Shown: piece by piece, positions 1 to 11,404 of the stretch
Layout: every line of letters begins with the position of its first letter
Numbering within the stretch: the stretch's first letter is position 1
Origin: Acarospora socialis
Taxonomy: Eukaryota; Ascomycota; Lecanoromycetes; Acarosporales; Acarosporaceae
NCBI GenBank assembly: GCA_025617375.2
Contig: JAMYGW020000002.1
Coordinates: 3,162,001 to 3,226,000, forward strand
Direction of reading: 5' to 3'
DNA length: 64,000 bases
Position numbers and translations under genes: made by a program
Notes under the pieces: model-generated
What the model saw: the letters and a program-made list of their open reading frames with translations, nothing else
Databases searched by the model: none
What the model was told of the DNA's origin: nothing

Positions 1-2100
1 GACATGTTCTGTCGGCTAGGCACGTCCAAGGCAGGATTCCGCGTGAAGAAATCCGCGGGTCGGAGGTGGACCTCGTGCTTTTCCATCGGCATCACAGGCC
101 AATCCTCCACACGCGGGTTATGCGTCAAGCCGAAGACGGTCCAGACCACGACATCCTCGTCTTCGACGTTCTCGCGGCGAGCGGCAGCATCAGCGACGCC
201 GTCAACCTCCGATTGGGATTGATTGGTAAACTCGCCGCCGGCCCAGAACTCGCCATCGCGGTGTTTGGTCACCCATACATGGTGCTGGGCGAATTGTGCT
301 CGCTTGGCCATGGTGCTGTCAGGTTGTGCGAGAATAAGTTGCGATGGCGAGGGTGTGAACATGTAACCTACGGGTTTGCCGGAGACTGGGTTCGAGTGAC
401 GTTGATTGACCATCTTGACAATGCGGTTGGTGGAGGGTGACGCATCTAGCCACTGGGATGTGGTGATCGGTTTCGAAACAACTTGATAGCCATTACCCCA
501 TGGATTTGTGTGCTGTGAAAACGGAAGTGGTAGCGATTCCTCTTGGAGAACTGTGTTTCTGGTGCCATCTATAGCTGGATCGATACGGATGCAGAACAGG
601 TGCTGGTGATTTTGGGCAAGCACGCCTGGTGCCACAACATTCCCCCAATGTGATGTTTTGCCAGGATCAATATTGACAACGGAGACAATGCCAGTAGCTC
701 GAGTCTCAACGGTGATGCCACCGGCTTGGTCAAATTTGTACGCAAAAACGTATTCGTAATTTGCGAGCGTGATGATAAACTGTACGACCAGCTCTCGAGA
801 CCTAGCGACGACTGCACGGTTCGTCTGAGATCGAAAGTTCGTATGCTTGAAAAGAATGCCGTTGTCCTGCTCGTGAATACAAACCACGTTCTTGGAGACC
901 GTAGGTTGACCGGATCGTGTGACCATTACTGCATCAAGGTATTTGATCACCCCTAAACAGTCACATCCGAGTTCGAGATTATTCGCAGCGCGGCCAGCGC
1001 CAGTATCTCCGAGGTCGAAGGCTTGCTTGCGATGAAAAGGCGGACGTGGATCGCCGTAGGGCACGGTCATCTCACTGAAGCTAAGGCGGTAGAGCACGCT
1101 GCGGCCGTCGTAGCGGACGTCATGGACCGTTGCTCCTTCGCGTGGGTTGAATCCGACCCTGAAGCGCCATTTCTGCCATTCGACCAGACTCTCATTGCTG
1201 ACCGAGAATGAAGGACCTTCAGGCTGTACGAGGTTGAGAGGCTTCAGATCCGTCCGCATACCTCCTTCCACGAGCTCCGGTACATATTCTGAGGGCACAC
1301 AGTGATCCAGGACATTCGGCACTACCGTATCATATCGAATGCCGTCATCATGCCCACCGGTAGCCAGCTTGTCCACTCTCACTATCTCACACGTGTGAGT
1401 GTCCATCACTGGTATAATGGGAAGGGGATAGCCATAATGATTTGAGTCGGGATTGCCATTCCTAGTGTCCCGGGCGAAGCAAAGTCCCTGAGTATAACGC
1501 TGACAGTCTTCACCAGGGTCTGGTCCGCCATATGGCCAAGGATCGAAAGTAATGTTGAAACCTTCTGGGAGTTTGAAGGTTGCTATCGCTTCTTTAAAGA
1601 TTGGCGACGCAATACAGGCACCCTCAAAGACACGGAATTCCTCTCTGATGAAGGTATCAGCACTGGGGTGTCCGTCTCTCAGAACGAAGTTGAACAAACA
1701 TTGTCAGACTAGGCTGATGGGTCTTGTCCACGACTCTGTGCAATGTTTCCCTCTTCCTATCAAGGTCGACCAGAGACTCTGTGTACTCATGGCTTCCGTC
1801 AGCACGCACAAGATCATACTGTAGTCTCGCTACCCGTTCTGGTCTTCGTGTTTGGCTGCTTAAGAAACCATTGTGTTCAATATCCAAGAAGGCCAGAAGT
1901 TCGGCTTTTGGGGGTTCCTCAAGAGCAATGGAGCGAAACTCAATGACTGAACTGCTTCGAGCATTGACGATAACCTCGCGAGCTATTCTGGTTTCACTGA
2001 ACGATATTTGATCGAGCGGGTGAGACTTTGCAGCCCTAATAGGCCCCTGAGCAGAATCCGGGCGTGTGAATGCAGCTTCTCCCGACATGATTGTGCTCAA
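1..2100 (-). CDS. Copper amine oxidase (primary-amine oxidase), cut by the left window edge
   Basis: Oxidises primary amines to aldehydes with release of ammonia and hydrogen peroxide, using copper and a tyrosine-derived topaquinone cofactor. Exon 1 is 2100-1700 and exon 2 runs from 1644 off the window; the intron 1699-1645 (55 nt, GTTTGT..CAG) restores the family stretch PSLTIEEFRVFEGACIASP. The cofactor motif N-Y-E-Y is near position 760, about residue 427, in the context LANYEYVFAY. The conserved end HNPRVEDWPVMPMEKHEV and FFTRNPALDVPS is present before the edge, so only a short C-terminal tail is missing. The start could be the ATG at 2100 or at 2088. No signal peptide is evident, which suits a cytosolic or peroxisomal enzyme. 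The reading frame is intact throughout. Family assignment is firm; the substrate (monoamine or other) is not determined. Confidence 0.95.
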
Positions 2101-3264
2101 GTAATAGATTTGGAATTGAGAGCGACATCCAGCCTTTTGGAGGGTTGATATGATGTCTTAACAGATATAGGTCTCGGTACAAGGGTAGTCTACAACCCCG
2201 CAATAATGCGGTGCCATAGCTACGGGGACGCTCCTCATCGTCTTGGAATTGCCAAGTGGTTCTTGATAAGCACGATTGGTTTTGGAGTTGAGCGTTTGGC
2301 TCGACCAGGTAGGTCCACGCTGAAGGCGAGCGGGCGCGAACGGCACTAGACCTAATCAAGCATGTCCTCCCTCGAGCAGAGAGTTTAGATGGTTACCTTA
2401 CCTATCTCCGGCTGAACACGCATGAAGCTGAAAGTATTCTAGTGTGAAATCTGGAATGCTATCGAGCGAAACCAGAGTTTAGTCATGAGTAAGACATTCA
2501 ACTGGCTCTCTCTGCCGACAATCCCATCTTCTGTGGGCAAGAGATATTCCTTGGTTTAGCCCTAAAGCTGCAATCGGTTCGATCTCCCTTCCCGCGTGAT
2601 AATCCGGACAATTCGGAAGGCTGTGAATCGTCAATGTAACAACACACTCAGGAGAGAGGGCATGTCTTCGCCATTGTTATACTGTTCCCTTAGCATATAT
2701 GCATTGAATAATTGCTCTGACGTCTCTTGGTTCAATACTGCTCCTGGAGTCGGATAGCCTGGTCAATGCTGTCTGTCGGCGACGTTATCCTTACCTTTCT
2801 AAGATGCTTTTCGTTTATTACTTTCTCTGCAACGCATATCACGTATTCTTGATGCTGGAATTCGGGCTTGCTCCAATGATCGCTATTGAATCCATAAGGA
2901 GCCGAGCGAACTGGGTAGGTAGCTAATAATACACACACGCGTACCTTAGACCAGGTTAGCTCGTTTCCTTCTATAAGTTTCGCTTCTTGTTATCCTGCAC
3001 GACGACGCCAGTACCTTAGGGTGATGAGGGTATGGCTTGGCGTGCCCTCCTCAGCCCACTCGCTGAGCTCAGGTATAGAGTCAGAAAAAAGGTAGAAAAG
3101 AATAAGTGAGCCAGAACAGAAATGGGAGCTATTGAGCACTGAGAAACCCAACCCGATCCACATACTCATAACGTAGGAAAAGCCCACGATCCATCGGCCA
3201 ACAGCTGGCACCGCTCCAATTCCACCTTCACCAATGGCCCTGTCATCACCCATGCCTTGGCGCA
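2101..3264. other. Intergenic, no gene seen
   Basis: About 1.2 kb between the amine oxidase start and the H2A.Z stop. It presumably holds the amine oxidase promoter and the H2A.Z 3' end. Short open frames exist on both strands but none has a recognisable domain or convincing splice pattern. Confidence 0.6.
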
Positions 3265-4058
3265 TCAGGCATCAGCCTTCCCTTTCTTCTTCTGCTCAAC
3301 TTTGAGAAGCAGCGCCCGATTGATATGCGGCAGGACACCTCCAAATGCAATCGTCGCTCGGATCAGCGTGTCCAGTTCCTCGTCGCCACGAATGGCTAAT
3401 TGCAGGTGACGAGGCGTGATGCGTTTGACTTTCAGGTCTTTGGCCGCGTTGCCGGCTAGTTCGAGCACTTCGGCCGTAAGGTATTCGAGCACGGCGGTCA
3501 CGTAGACTGCGGCTGTTTGGAAGTTAGATCTAGGTCGCTAAGTGCGCTTTGGGGTTCACTGGAAAGATATCATACCTTTGGCACCGACGCGCATTTTGTT
3601 CTGGGTGTTATTCCGGAGAAAGCGTTTGACACGTCCGCAGGGAAACTATGAGTCACAACTGTTAGTAGCTTGGTTTGAAGACGTTTGAGGGACTGTGTTT
3701 GAGGTAGTGGCTCAGATACACCGCGGCAAGTAAAGGTCCTGAACTCAGAAGACGCCATGATACGGTTGTTGTGTACGTGTGATAACCGAGGCAGATGTTT
3801 GTGCAAATGAAGTGATAACCGAAGATCTTCCCAATGGTGAAGTACGTAACTCGAGCGGTATTATCGTACACTCGGTGACGCGCCAATGCCACCCTCCTCA
3901 TGACGTGCTTGCAAGTAGCCTGAAATGAGGATGAGGGAAAGTAGAACATGTTCACCAACCTGTAAGCCAGCCTTTGCACTGTGCGAAGTTTGACTCTTGC
4001 CCGTCGTCTCTTTCGGTCCCGCCTTTCCACCCGTGGATTTGCCTTTACCGCCTGCCAT
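3265..4058 (-). CDS. htz1: Histone variant H2A.Z
   Basis: Replaces H2A in nucleosomes flanking promoters; deposited by the SWR1 complex. Three exons: 4058-3960, 3645-3576 and 3512-3265, giving 138 residues, the usual fungal size. The N-terminus [14 protein letters not shown] is the acetylatable tail; then [38 protein letters not shown] and the variant-specific [21 protein letters not shown]. Canonical H2A would instead have NDEELNKLL and end in SQ[EDL]; neither is present, so this is H2A.Z. Two introns at family positions. It stands apart from any other histone gene, as expected for the replication-independent variant. Very sure. Confidence 0.97.
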
Positions 4059-4869
4059 TTATGCGTTTCGCGAGGCTGATAGATTTGATGTGGTGTGCAG
4101 AGTATCAAGGAGTTGTACGCGATCGCGATGACGGCAATTACGAGTTCGAGAAATCGTGGTGTTACAGAGTTCGGGTTTTCTTGTCGAGGGGTGAATGAGA
4201 ATGAGGCGATGTCAAACGTTGTTGTGATTTCGGAATCGCGTCCTTTGACGAACGGCCTGGGCTAGTAGCCGGTAGCGCCGTTTGTAAGTCACACGTGACT
4301 CATACCGGGCTTAGCTTGAGAAGACCGGAATGATAGGGCACAGAACACCGGGCCGTGGCACAGACAGGCCGCCTCTGATTGGGACCGAGCATCGACATCC
4401 TTCTTGTCTTCCATTATTCTGCCTGTCGAAGCTTCGTTATGGACGAGTCCATCAAATACGAACACCAGTGAAGCTGAATAGCAACTTTAGGAAGGTGAAA
4501 CACCCCATTTGCTCTGTGGCCATTTCCAGGGCACAGCCGTCCAGAGTAGATCATTCTTCGAATAGAAGCATATTACTATTCAGGTTTGTTGATTTGGACG
4601 TGATCAGGTAACCTGTGCTGCCGTTATCGATTGAGCGCGGATGGCTTATCGTTGTGTAGCAATTAGAAGCGGAGGAAGTTAGGTTTCCGCTGTATGGATG
4701 AGTCATCAAGTACGTACTCTACAGGGCACTGGGCGACCACTCTCAACCGCCAACCGCTTGTGGTTACGACGAGTAATGAATGGAGAGTCAGATTATTAGT
4801 GAAGATATCTAGAGGTAAACAAACGTGATACTTCATTGAAGCTAGAGAAAAATGATCCAACATTAATCA
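4059..4869. other. Intergenic, putative H2A.Z promoter region
   Basis: About 0.8 kb upstream of the H2A.Z start and downstream of the BTB gene. No gene, RNA or repeat recognised. Confidence 0.55.
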
Positions 4870-5670
4870 CTATCCCATGAACCTCTTCACCAGCGCATCC
4901 AGTACATCCACCGTGAACTCATTGATTTCAGACAGTATGGCTTTGAAGTCTGGCCGGCGTGAGAGCACCTTCATGTTGGTCTCCGCAATGTCACAAATAA
5001 TGTTCTTCAGGCCCCTATCCGATTCAGGCGGTGAAGTGTATATCTCCTTGATCGCCAAACAAAAACCGTCCACCTCCCATCCCTTGCCAATCGTCTCATG
5101 GAACTTCCTCCGGGCAAGATTTTTGAGACTGGGGATTTTGTATTTGTCGGCAATGGTATAAACCTGAGCGTTGATGAGAAGGCCAGGATGTCCGCCACAA
5201 TCCAGCGCGGAATCAGAATAATCGAGCTTGTAGAGATAATCTATCATCTTTTCCACGATGATTGGATTGTCATCTGGAAGGGTGATCTCCCGGGATACCG
5301 CTTCCTGTGATTCTTGATTAGCTTAGCAGCCATTGTCCCACATCGAGCATGAGTATGTCTTGCATGGCTTTCCGTATCTTCCTCGGTGAATGACTGCTCT
5401 TCTTGCTGCTCTGGATGTGAGCATACTATGGCAAAGAGAGTCTAGAACGCACCTTGAAGCAGCCATCGCAAGCAGTAGTAAAGAAAGTCGAACGTGGACA
5501 AACCACGGCACGGTGAACTTTGAAAGTACGATCCCGGCACAGAATGGTCAAGTCTGAGTATTTCGTAGAGTCATAGACACTTTCAAAGCTTAGTAAATAT
5601 CAACGTATACAAGCATAGTCACTAACCTTGCTAAACCAGCCATCAAAGCATCCTTAGAACCTTGGGACAT
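4870..5670 (-). CDS. BTB/POZ domain protein
   Basis: Small protein consisting mostly of a BTB/POZ fold, a dimerisation module often used as a cullin-3 adaptor. Exons 5670-5627, 5579-5453 and 5304-4870 give 201 residues. The BTB core reads KYSDLTILCRDRTFKVHRAVV (near residues 23-43), then CFKEAVSREITLPDDNP and a later helical stretch YTIADKYKIPSLKNLARRKF, which is the usual BTB order. The exon 2/3 junction was chosen because it keeps phase and yields FKEAVS..ITLPDD. No second domain (MATH, kelch, zinc finger) is present. Such short BTB proteins are expanded in filamentous ascomycetes and mostly uncharacterised; the partner is unknown. Confidence 0.88.
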
Positions 5671-6835
5671 GGTGTGGAGGATGTACGCGTAAGGAAATTC
5701 AAGGAGAGTAGAAAAAGAGCACGAAGAAATAGTGGCATATGCTGCTATTCACTAGTAGACGGATCCTGAAATGGCTGGATTCCTCCCAAAGCGCCGATCT
5801 GCTGACACGAATCAAAGAGAAACCTCATTCAGAATCGAAAGTTAGAACCATAACAACAATAACATCTGGCTTAGACATATTCTATAAATCAACGCTCCCT
5901 TCAAAGATGTAGAAAGAACAATCATGCCGGCCACGGCTGTCGAATTCAGATCACAGATGTTGCATCCCTATGAAAAAGCAGGTCTAGCCCGAGGAGCTCT
6001 AGATATACAGTACTTCCGACCGAATGCTGTTATTTCCCATGCTGTTACAGATGTAGTGGGTTGAGGTGCTCGTCGTTGCTCGTACTCCACTGCGGAGTAG
6101 TAGCTCTGACTAAGCGGTCATGATGATGGGGAGATGACGAACTGCTGGGACCAGCGAGGTTCCAAAAGTTGTCTTTTAACTTACCTGGGAGTAACAGTGT
6201 CCGTGAGCGAGACACTACTAAACCGCATACAATTTACCAATGCATTGCATCAATGAACAGCTTGTTCGCTATATGTAAATGAAGCTTCACATGACTTTCA
6301 ATCGATGTTTCTTTCGCGGAAGTGTCACAACGATTGACGATATGTCCTCGTACCTGTAACACCGCGCTCAGTCAACAACCACCGAACAATCGGTAGCCTA
6401 GGAGCATTCTTCTACGATCCGGACCCAACCTGCAGCCTCCCGAATCATTGTCTTGAGGACGGACAATATCCCTTTATACCAGCTACAGTCTTACTTCGGT
6501 GCCTGGAACAATAGATCAGTCCGGAACATCCTCATACCTCCATCCATTGACGAACACTTTCTCTTTCAGTGCGCTGGCTCCAGTCTGGCACATTAAATCG
6601 TCTGCCTGCCGCCTAATCTCCTGTATACACTGCTGCTCTCCTCCCAAATCGCCTAGAAAGTGCGAGCTTGACTGCGGGGATCTTGCTGTTGGAATCTATC
6701 AGGCTCTATCACAAGGCCGAGGGTTGCGGCTGGCAGAAATTTGAAACGGAGATTACCAGGAACACCAAAACAGGAGTCCGGACTGTCAAATTCACTATTG
6801 AAATTAGACACTCAATACCAGACCAACGGACAGTT
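5671..6835. promoter_or_regulatory. Shared upstream region of the BTB gene and hsf1
   Basis: About 1.2 kb between two divergently transcribed genes, so it must hold both promoters and probably a long hsf1 leader. I found no clean run of nGAAn heat shock elements and no recognisable gene. Confidence 0.5.
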
Positions 6836-9181
6836 ATGCCACAGGCTGGCACTCGAAAGCGACCAGCGCCCGGAGCCTCGCCGCTGATCCAAGAACAGTC
6901 GCAAAGTGCGATGGACTTTCCCTCCAAGTCACCTCAGCTATCTAATGATCAGTTCTTCAGATGGGGGCATAATCTACAGGGGAACGAAACGTCAGCCTAC
7001 CCCGACCCTACGGCAACTTATACCCCTAACATCTACGGAGGCTTGACTCAACCCCAGGGGTCGCCGGTCTCCCAGTCTAATCAGATCACACGACGGCCTC
7101 CGAATCAGCAACTAGTCTCCAGAGGACGACCGATAAACGCTACAGGCAGTGACCAGTGGTTGGGACTGGGTGATGGCACGACACCCGCCCAGACCGATGG
7201 ATGGGCCAACAGCGACGAGGACCTGGAGCAAAGAGCGTTGATCGCGAAGAGAGATGCTCAGGCGAAGAGGAAACCCATCCCGCCTTTTGTGCAGAAGTTG
7301 AGCAGGTAGGCTTATCTCCCTGGCCTTCCGCTCTTTGCGCTAACTAGACCTTCATCCAGTTTTCTGGACGAATCAAGAAACACGGACTTGATACGATGGT
7401 CAGATAAAGGCGACTCGTTTATCGTTCTGGACGAAGACGAGTTTGCGAGGACACTCATACCCGAACTCTTCAAGCATAATAATTACGCCTCATTCGTTCG
7501 GCAGCTCAACATGTACGGCTTCCACAAAAAGGTAGGGCTCTCCGACAACTCGATGCGAGCAAGTGAACGGAAGAACAAGAGTCCCAGCGAATATTACAAC
7601 CCATACTTCAAGCGCGGTCATCCCGATCTGCTATGGTTGATTCAAAAGCCCAAAAATCCCCTTGGCCCCGGGGGAAAAGGAGCGGCAAAGGGGGGAGGGA
7701 GGGTCAAAATGGAGGACCGAGATGGTGTTCTGGAGGATGAAGGGGACGAAACCTTTGATGCTGGTAGTCCTGCACCGTTGAATCAGACGACAGGGGCAAG
7801 TACACAGCATCGAGCCGAGGGTGGGAGGGCCGGGCGGACCCCATTGTTGATTAGCCAAGGGGTCGGAAGTCTTCCCCAAGAGCAACTTTCAGCAGTCCAC
7901 CAAGAATTACAGGCGATACGACATCAGCAGCAGGTCATATCTGGTGCTATCAATAAGATTAGGAGGGAGCATGAACAGCTTTACGGTCAGGCAGCTGCTT
8001 TCCAATCATTGCACGACCGGCATGAAAGCTCCATTAACGCGATACTGACCTTCCTTGCGACTGTGTACAACCGAAGTCTGGAAGGTCAGCGGGGCCAGAA
8101 TTTCACCAACATGTTTGCTGGAGCTATACCCCATGACAATCAAGGACAAGGTAATATAGTCGACATTGCCGACTTTGGCGGTCAGGATTCAAATGAAGAG
8201 CAGAGGCCGTTTCGGAGGCAGCCCCTACTTCTGAAGGCAGCTCCCATACCAGATCATGGGAGTCGCGCATCTACCGCTTCGCCGGCGGCGTCTGCATCAA
8301 GTCCACAGCCACAGCCACATTCAAGGAATCCCGCGGAGCAGACTCAGTATCATCGGGAACAAACCAGGCCACTAGCGCAAATGGCGGCAACGCAGATATC
8401 CCAAAATCCACAGATTCAACCCCGTACCCCACAAGAGGATTCGGGGCGGATACCAGAAGCAGACATTATGGCTATGATCAATAATGCCAACGCCAACAAC
8501 AACAACACTCTGGGAGGCTCAATGGATTTTCCCGCCGCACTGTCACACTTCGAAAACTCAAATGGCAATTCTCCTCTCACCCAAGGCGAACGCGCCGACG
8601 TTCTGAAGCTGATCGCCAACGGTACCAACACCGCTCAAAGCGGCAGCAGTAACGCCCTCACCTCGCCCAGCCCGCCTCAGATGCCGAGTCTGCAACAGTG
8701 GCACAAGTCCCAAGAAGAATTCGACCGGCTAGCCAAACTCCAGGCCGACCAGGACTCCAAAGTCCAAAACCTCACCACCATCCTGCAGCCACTCAGTCCG
8801 AGCGGCTCCATTCCCGGACTGACCGACAATCAGTACTACGGCGAGCAGGGCGGCGAGAACGGGGACGGCCTTCTGGATTTTGATCAGATCTTCAACAGCG
8901 GCGATTACTTTATGGACCAAGGCAACGGCAGCGGCGCTGGCAATATCAACCTCGACCTGAACAACAGCAGCAACAACCTTAACGGCAATGGGATCGATTT
9001 CAACTTCGACGATCTCGGCGCCGCTGGTTCAAATGGTGTCAGTGAAGATAATGCAGGTGATGGCATCGGTCGGATACTGGAGACAGTCAACAGCAGCGAA
9101 GCACCGAGTCCGGCGAACACGGTTGACGACGCGATGCAGGATGAAGGTTCGAGTCCAAGCAAGAGGCGTCGGCGGAATTAA
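6836..9181 (+). CDS. hsf1: Heat shock transcription factor (HSF family, Hsf1 type)
   Basis: Nuclear trimeric activator of chaperone genes. Exons 6836-7305 and 7360-9181; the intron GTAGGC..CCAG splits the DNA-binding domain at a conserved site. 763 residues. The start MPQAGTRKRPAPGASP matches fungal Hsf1 proteins. The winged-helix domain runs from about residue 149 (PPFVQKL) to 255, including HNNYASFVRQLNMYGFHKK and YYNPYFKRGHPDLLWLI. A coiled-coil HR-A/B trimerisation region follows at about 330-400 (LSAVHQELQAIRHQQQVISG onward). The C-terminal third is rich in N, Q, S and D with acidic-aromatic patches (LDFDQIFNSGDYF) typical of activation domains, and the protein ends with a basic run KRRRRN that may be a nuclear signal. 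Confidence 0.95.
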
Positions 9182-9570
9182 GTGGAGGGGATCTGGATCG
9201 CATTTAGTTTGGCGTCGGTCACGAAGCAGGCAAGGGGCGCTTTGGTGGATGAGGGCAGGGACATGCATATGGTTACGGATATGGTAAATATGGGACGACA
9301 GCGTCTGCGTTGTTGAGCATTTTCCTGGAGTTAGTCACCTCAGTGGCGGTGAAAGATGATTCCAAGCGAGTCTTTGATCATGAAGATGTAGGTGATGTGG
9401 GGTTTTGAGAGACTACGATTATGGTATCATCATCTCTCTCAAACTCGACAAGTTGAACCAGTTAGATAGTGGAATCGAATCTGTCGAGCCAGAAACTATT
9501 CACAAGCCTATCTTACCCGTGATGATGATTAATGGTATACACTACGCTTGCCAACAACTAGCAAGATATC
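9182..9570. other. Convergent 3' intergenic region
   Basis: Lies between the stops of hsf1 and cwc27 and presumably holds both 3' ends. Nothing else seen. Confidence 0.5.
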
Positions 9571-11172
9571 TTACCCCCTCCCACCACCCCTCCTCGCCTT
9601 GCGTCCCTCCTCCCTAATCTCCCTCCCTTTCTCCCTCGGATCAATAACAACCAACTCCTCCTCATTCTTCCGCCGCCACGACAAGTCCTTCCCCAAGCGA
9701 TCCTTCTCGAAGCTCAGTGCATGCGACATCCAGCCCCTATCGTCCGCGTCGTCCTTGTCGACATTCCCAGCCGCGTCGAGCGCATGCACGTGCGTGTCCC
9801 ACGACCGACAAGATTGGCAGTTGGCGATGAAGTGCAGATCGCAGAGATGCGCCTCCTCATCCCCTTCACCATCTGCCAGTTCTTCTACATGCGGATCGGT
9901 TCCGTTAAGGCCATTGACGTCTGTGCCATTGACGTCCGGCCCCTCTTCCCTCCCCTTAACCTTCGCTTCCGGCGGCGCCCGATCGAGCTTCTCCTTGAAA
10001 GCGTTTAAGATGGCTAGCGCTGCTCGGTCTTGCTCGGTATTGCTGCTGCCGTGGGCACCGAGCTTGCGTTTCCGGCCGCGCGTGGAGCCCGCGGGGATCA
10101 TTTGCTCCAGGGCGGACTTCCGGTGCGTGGATGCTGCTGGGGCGGGGGTGGCGACGGTGCGTTTCATGGAGGCTTTGAGCGAGGCGATTTGCGCGTTGGT
10201 TTGCGTGAGGAGGGACGAGACTTTGGTGATTGGTTCGGGGTCGGGAGAGGTAGAGGGTGAGCGGGATGGGATCTCTGGGTTGCGGATGGGCAGCTGCGTG
10301 CTTGGGGAGGGCTGGCGTGGTTGTTGTTGAGGTGGGTGCGGTGGGGATGGTGATTTTGAGGCGTGGCGATTGCGAGTTGTCTGTGTCTTGTTCGTTCTAG
10401 ATTTGGAGGCCGAGTCGTTGCTGGTGGATGTTTCATTAGGCTTCTCGTCGGCGACGACGAGCTTTGTGTTGAACTTCGCTTTCTTCGCCACCGGGTTCGG
10501 AGCCATGTCGCCCTCCTCCTCCTCGTCACCACCAAAACTAAGCAAGGTCTTCCCAGCCCGCTTCTTCGGCTTCTTCCTCCCCTCCCCCTTACCCTCCAGC
10601 ACAGACGACGCAGGCTTCGCTCTGATTTCCCTCCTCACCATATCCTCAAACGGATTGACCAACACCTCCGCCCCCGTAATCCTCGTCGGATACAGCGGCC
10701 TCTCGCTACCCTCTCCCACCAACTCCGCCTCGCCCATCCTCATCAGATTATAGATCGTATCGCCCACCACGCGCCCAAATAACGTATTCCTCCCATTCAA
10801 CTCCTCCGTCTTTCCCAACGTCAGGAAAAATTGGCTGCCGTTATCGTCCTTCCGCCCCGTGTTGGCCATGCCCAGCAGGCCGCGCCGGTTGAACTTCAGC
10901 CGGCTGTGGAACTCGTCCGCGAACAGGCCGCCATCGTAGATGGCTTCGCCGCCGGAGCCCGTTCCCGTCGGGTCCCCGCCTTGGATGATGAAGCCCGGCA
11001 CCAGCCGGTGGAAGAGCGTGGACGTGTAGTAGCCGTCTAGACATAGTTGGAGGAAGTTGCGTGAGGCGAGGGGCGTTTGTTTGGCGAAGAGCTCGAGCTC
11101 AATGTCGCCGGAGGTGGTTTGCAGGAGGACTTTGGCGGTTGGCTGCGGTTCGAGGTTGTACAGAGAGCTCAT
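9571..11172 (-). CDS. cwc27: CWC27-type cyclophilin, spliceosome-associated
   Basis: Cyclophilin of the late B-act spliceosome. One uninterrupted frame of 533 residues. The N-terminal cyclophilin fold (about 10-175) has FHRLVPGFIIQGGDPTGTG, DEFHSRLKFNRRGLLGMAN and GSQFFLTL. The position of the cyclosporin-binding tryptophan is occupied by E in TEELNGRNTLFG, as in CWC27 proteins, which argues for a protein-binding rather than strongly catalytic role. The middle is low-complexity and basic, and the tail KDRLGKDLSWRRKNEEELVV with VIDPREK is the conserved CWC27 C-terminus. Convergent with hsf1. The absence of introns is unusual beside its intron-bearing neighbours but the frame is complete. Confidence 0.95.
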   Translation of the reverse strand: MSSLYNLEPQPTAKVLLQTTSGDIELELFAKQTPLASRNFLQLCLDGYYTSTLFHRLVPGFIIQGGDPTGTGSGGEAIYDGGLFADEFHSRLKFNRRGLLGMANTGRKDDNGSQFFLTLGKTEELNGRNTLFGRVVGDTIYNLMRMGEAELVGEGSERPLYPTRITGAEVLVNPFEDMVRREIRAKPASSVLEGKGEGRKKPKKRAGKTLLSFGGDEEEEGDMAPNPVAKKAKFNTKLVVADEKPNETSTSNDSASKSRTNKTQTTRNRHASKSPSPPHPPQQQPRQPSPSTQLPIRNPEIPSRSPSTSPDPEPITKVSSLLTQTNAQIASLKASMKRTVATPAPAASTHRKSALEQMIPAGSTRGRKRKLGAHGSSNTEQDRAALAILNAFKEKLDRAPPEAKVKGREEGPDVNGTDVNGLNGTDPHVEELADGEGDEEAHLCDLHFIANCQSCRSWDTHVHALDAAGNVDKDDADDRGWMSHALSFEKDRLGKDLSWRRKNEEELVVIDPREKGREIREEGRKARRGGGRG

Positions 11173-11404
11173 CGCGGATAACGGGATTATCTGTCCGGTT
11201 CAGGAGCTCGATCTACCGAACTGGGATACCCTACGGTATGTTCTGAACGCTTACTAATCACTTCTGCACGGTGTGTCGTCGGGTTGCCGGAGCTCATGAG
11301 CAAATTCTCTATTTATTTTAGTTTGCACTTGTCATTTTCTTATCTTTAAACCAAGGCTAGATTCATGATCATCACGTTCTGTTAGTTTACAGTTGCAAGT
11401 CCCA

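Noticed and set aside
2570-2610. tRNA-like TTCGATC stretch
   Set aside because: No matching acceptor stem or anticodon arm around it.
6301-6330. Possible heat shock element upstream of hsf1
   Set aside because: The TTC and GAA blocks are three bases apart instead of two, so it does not fit the consensus.
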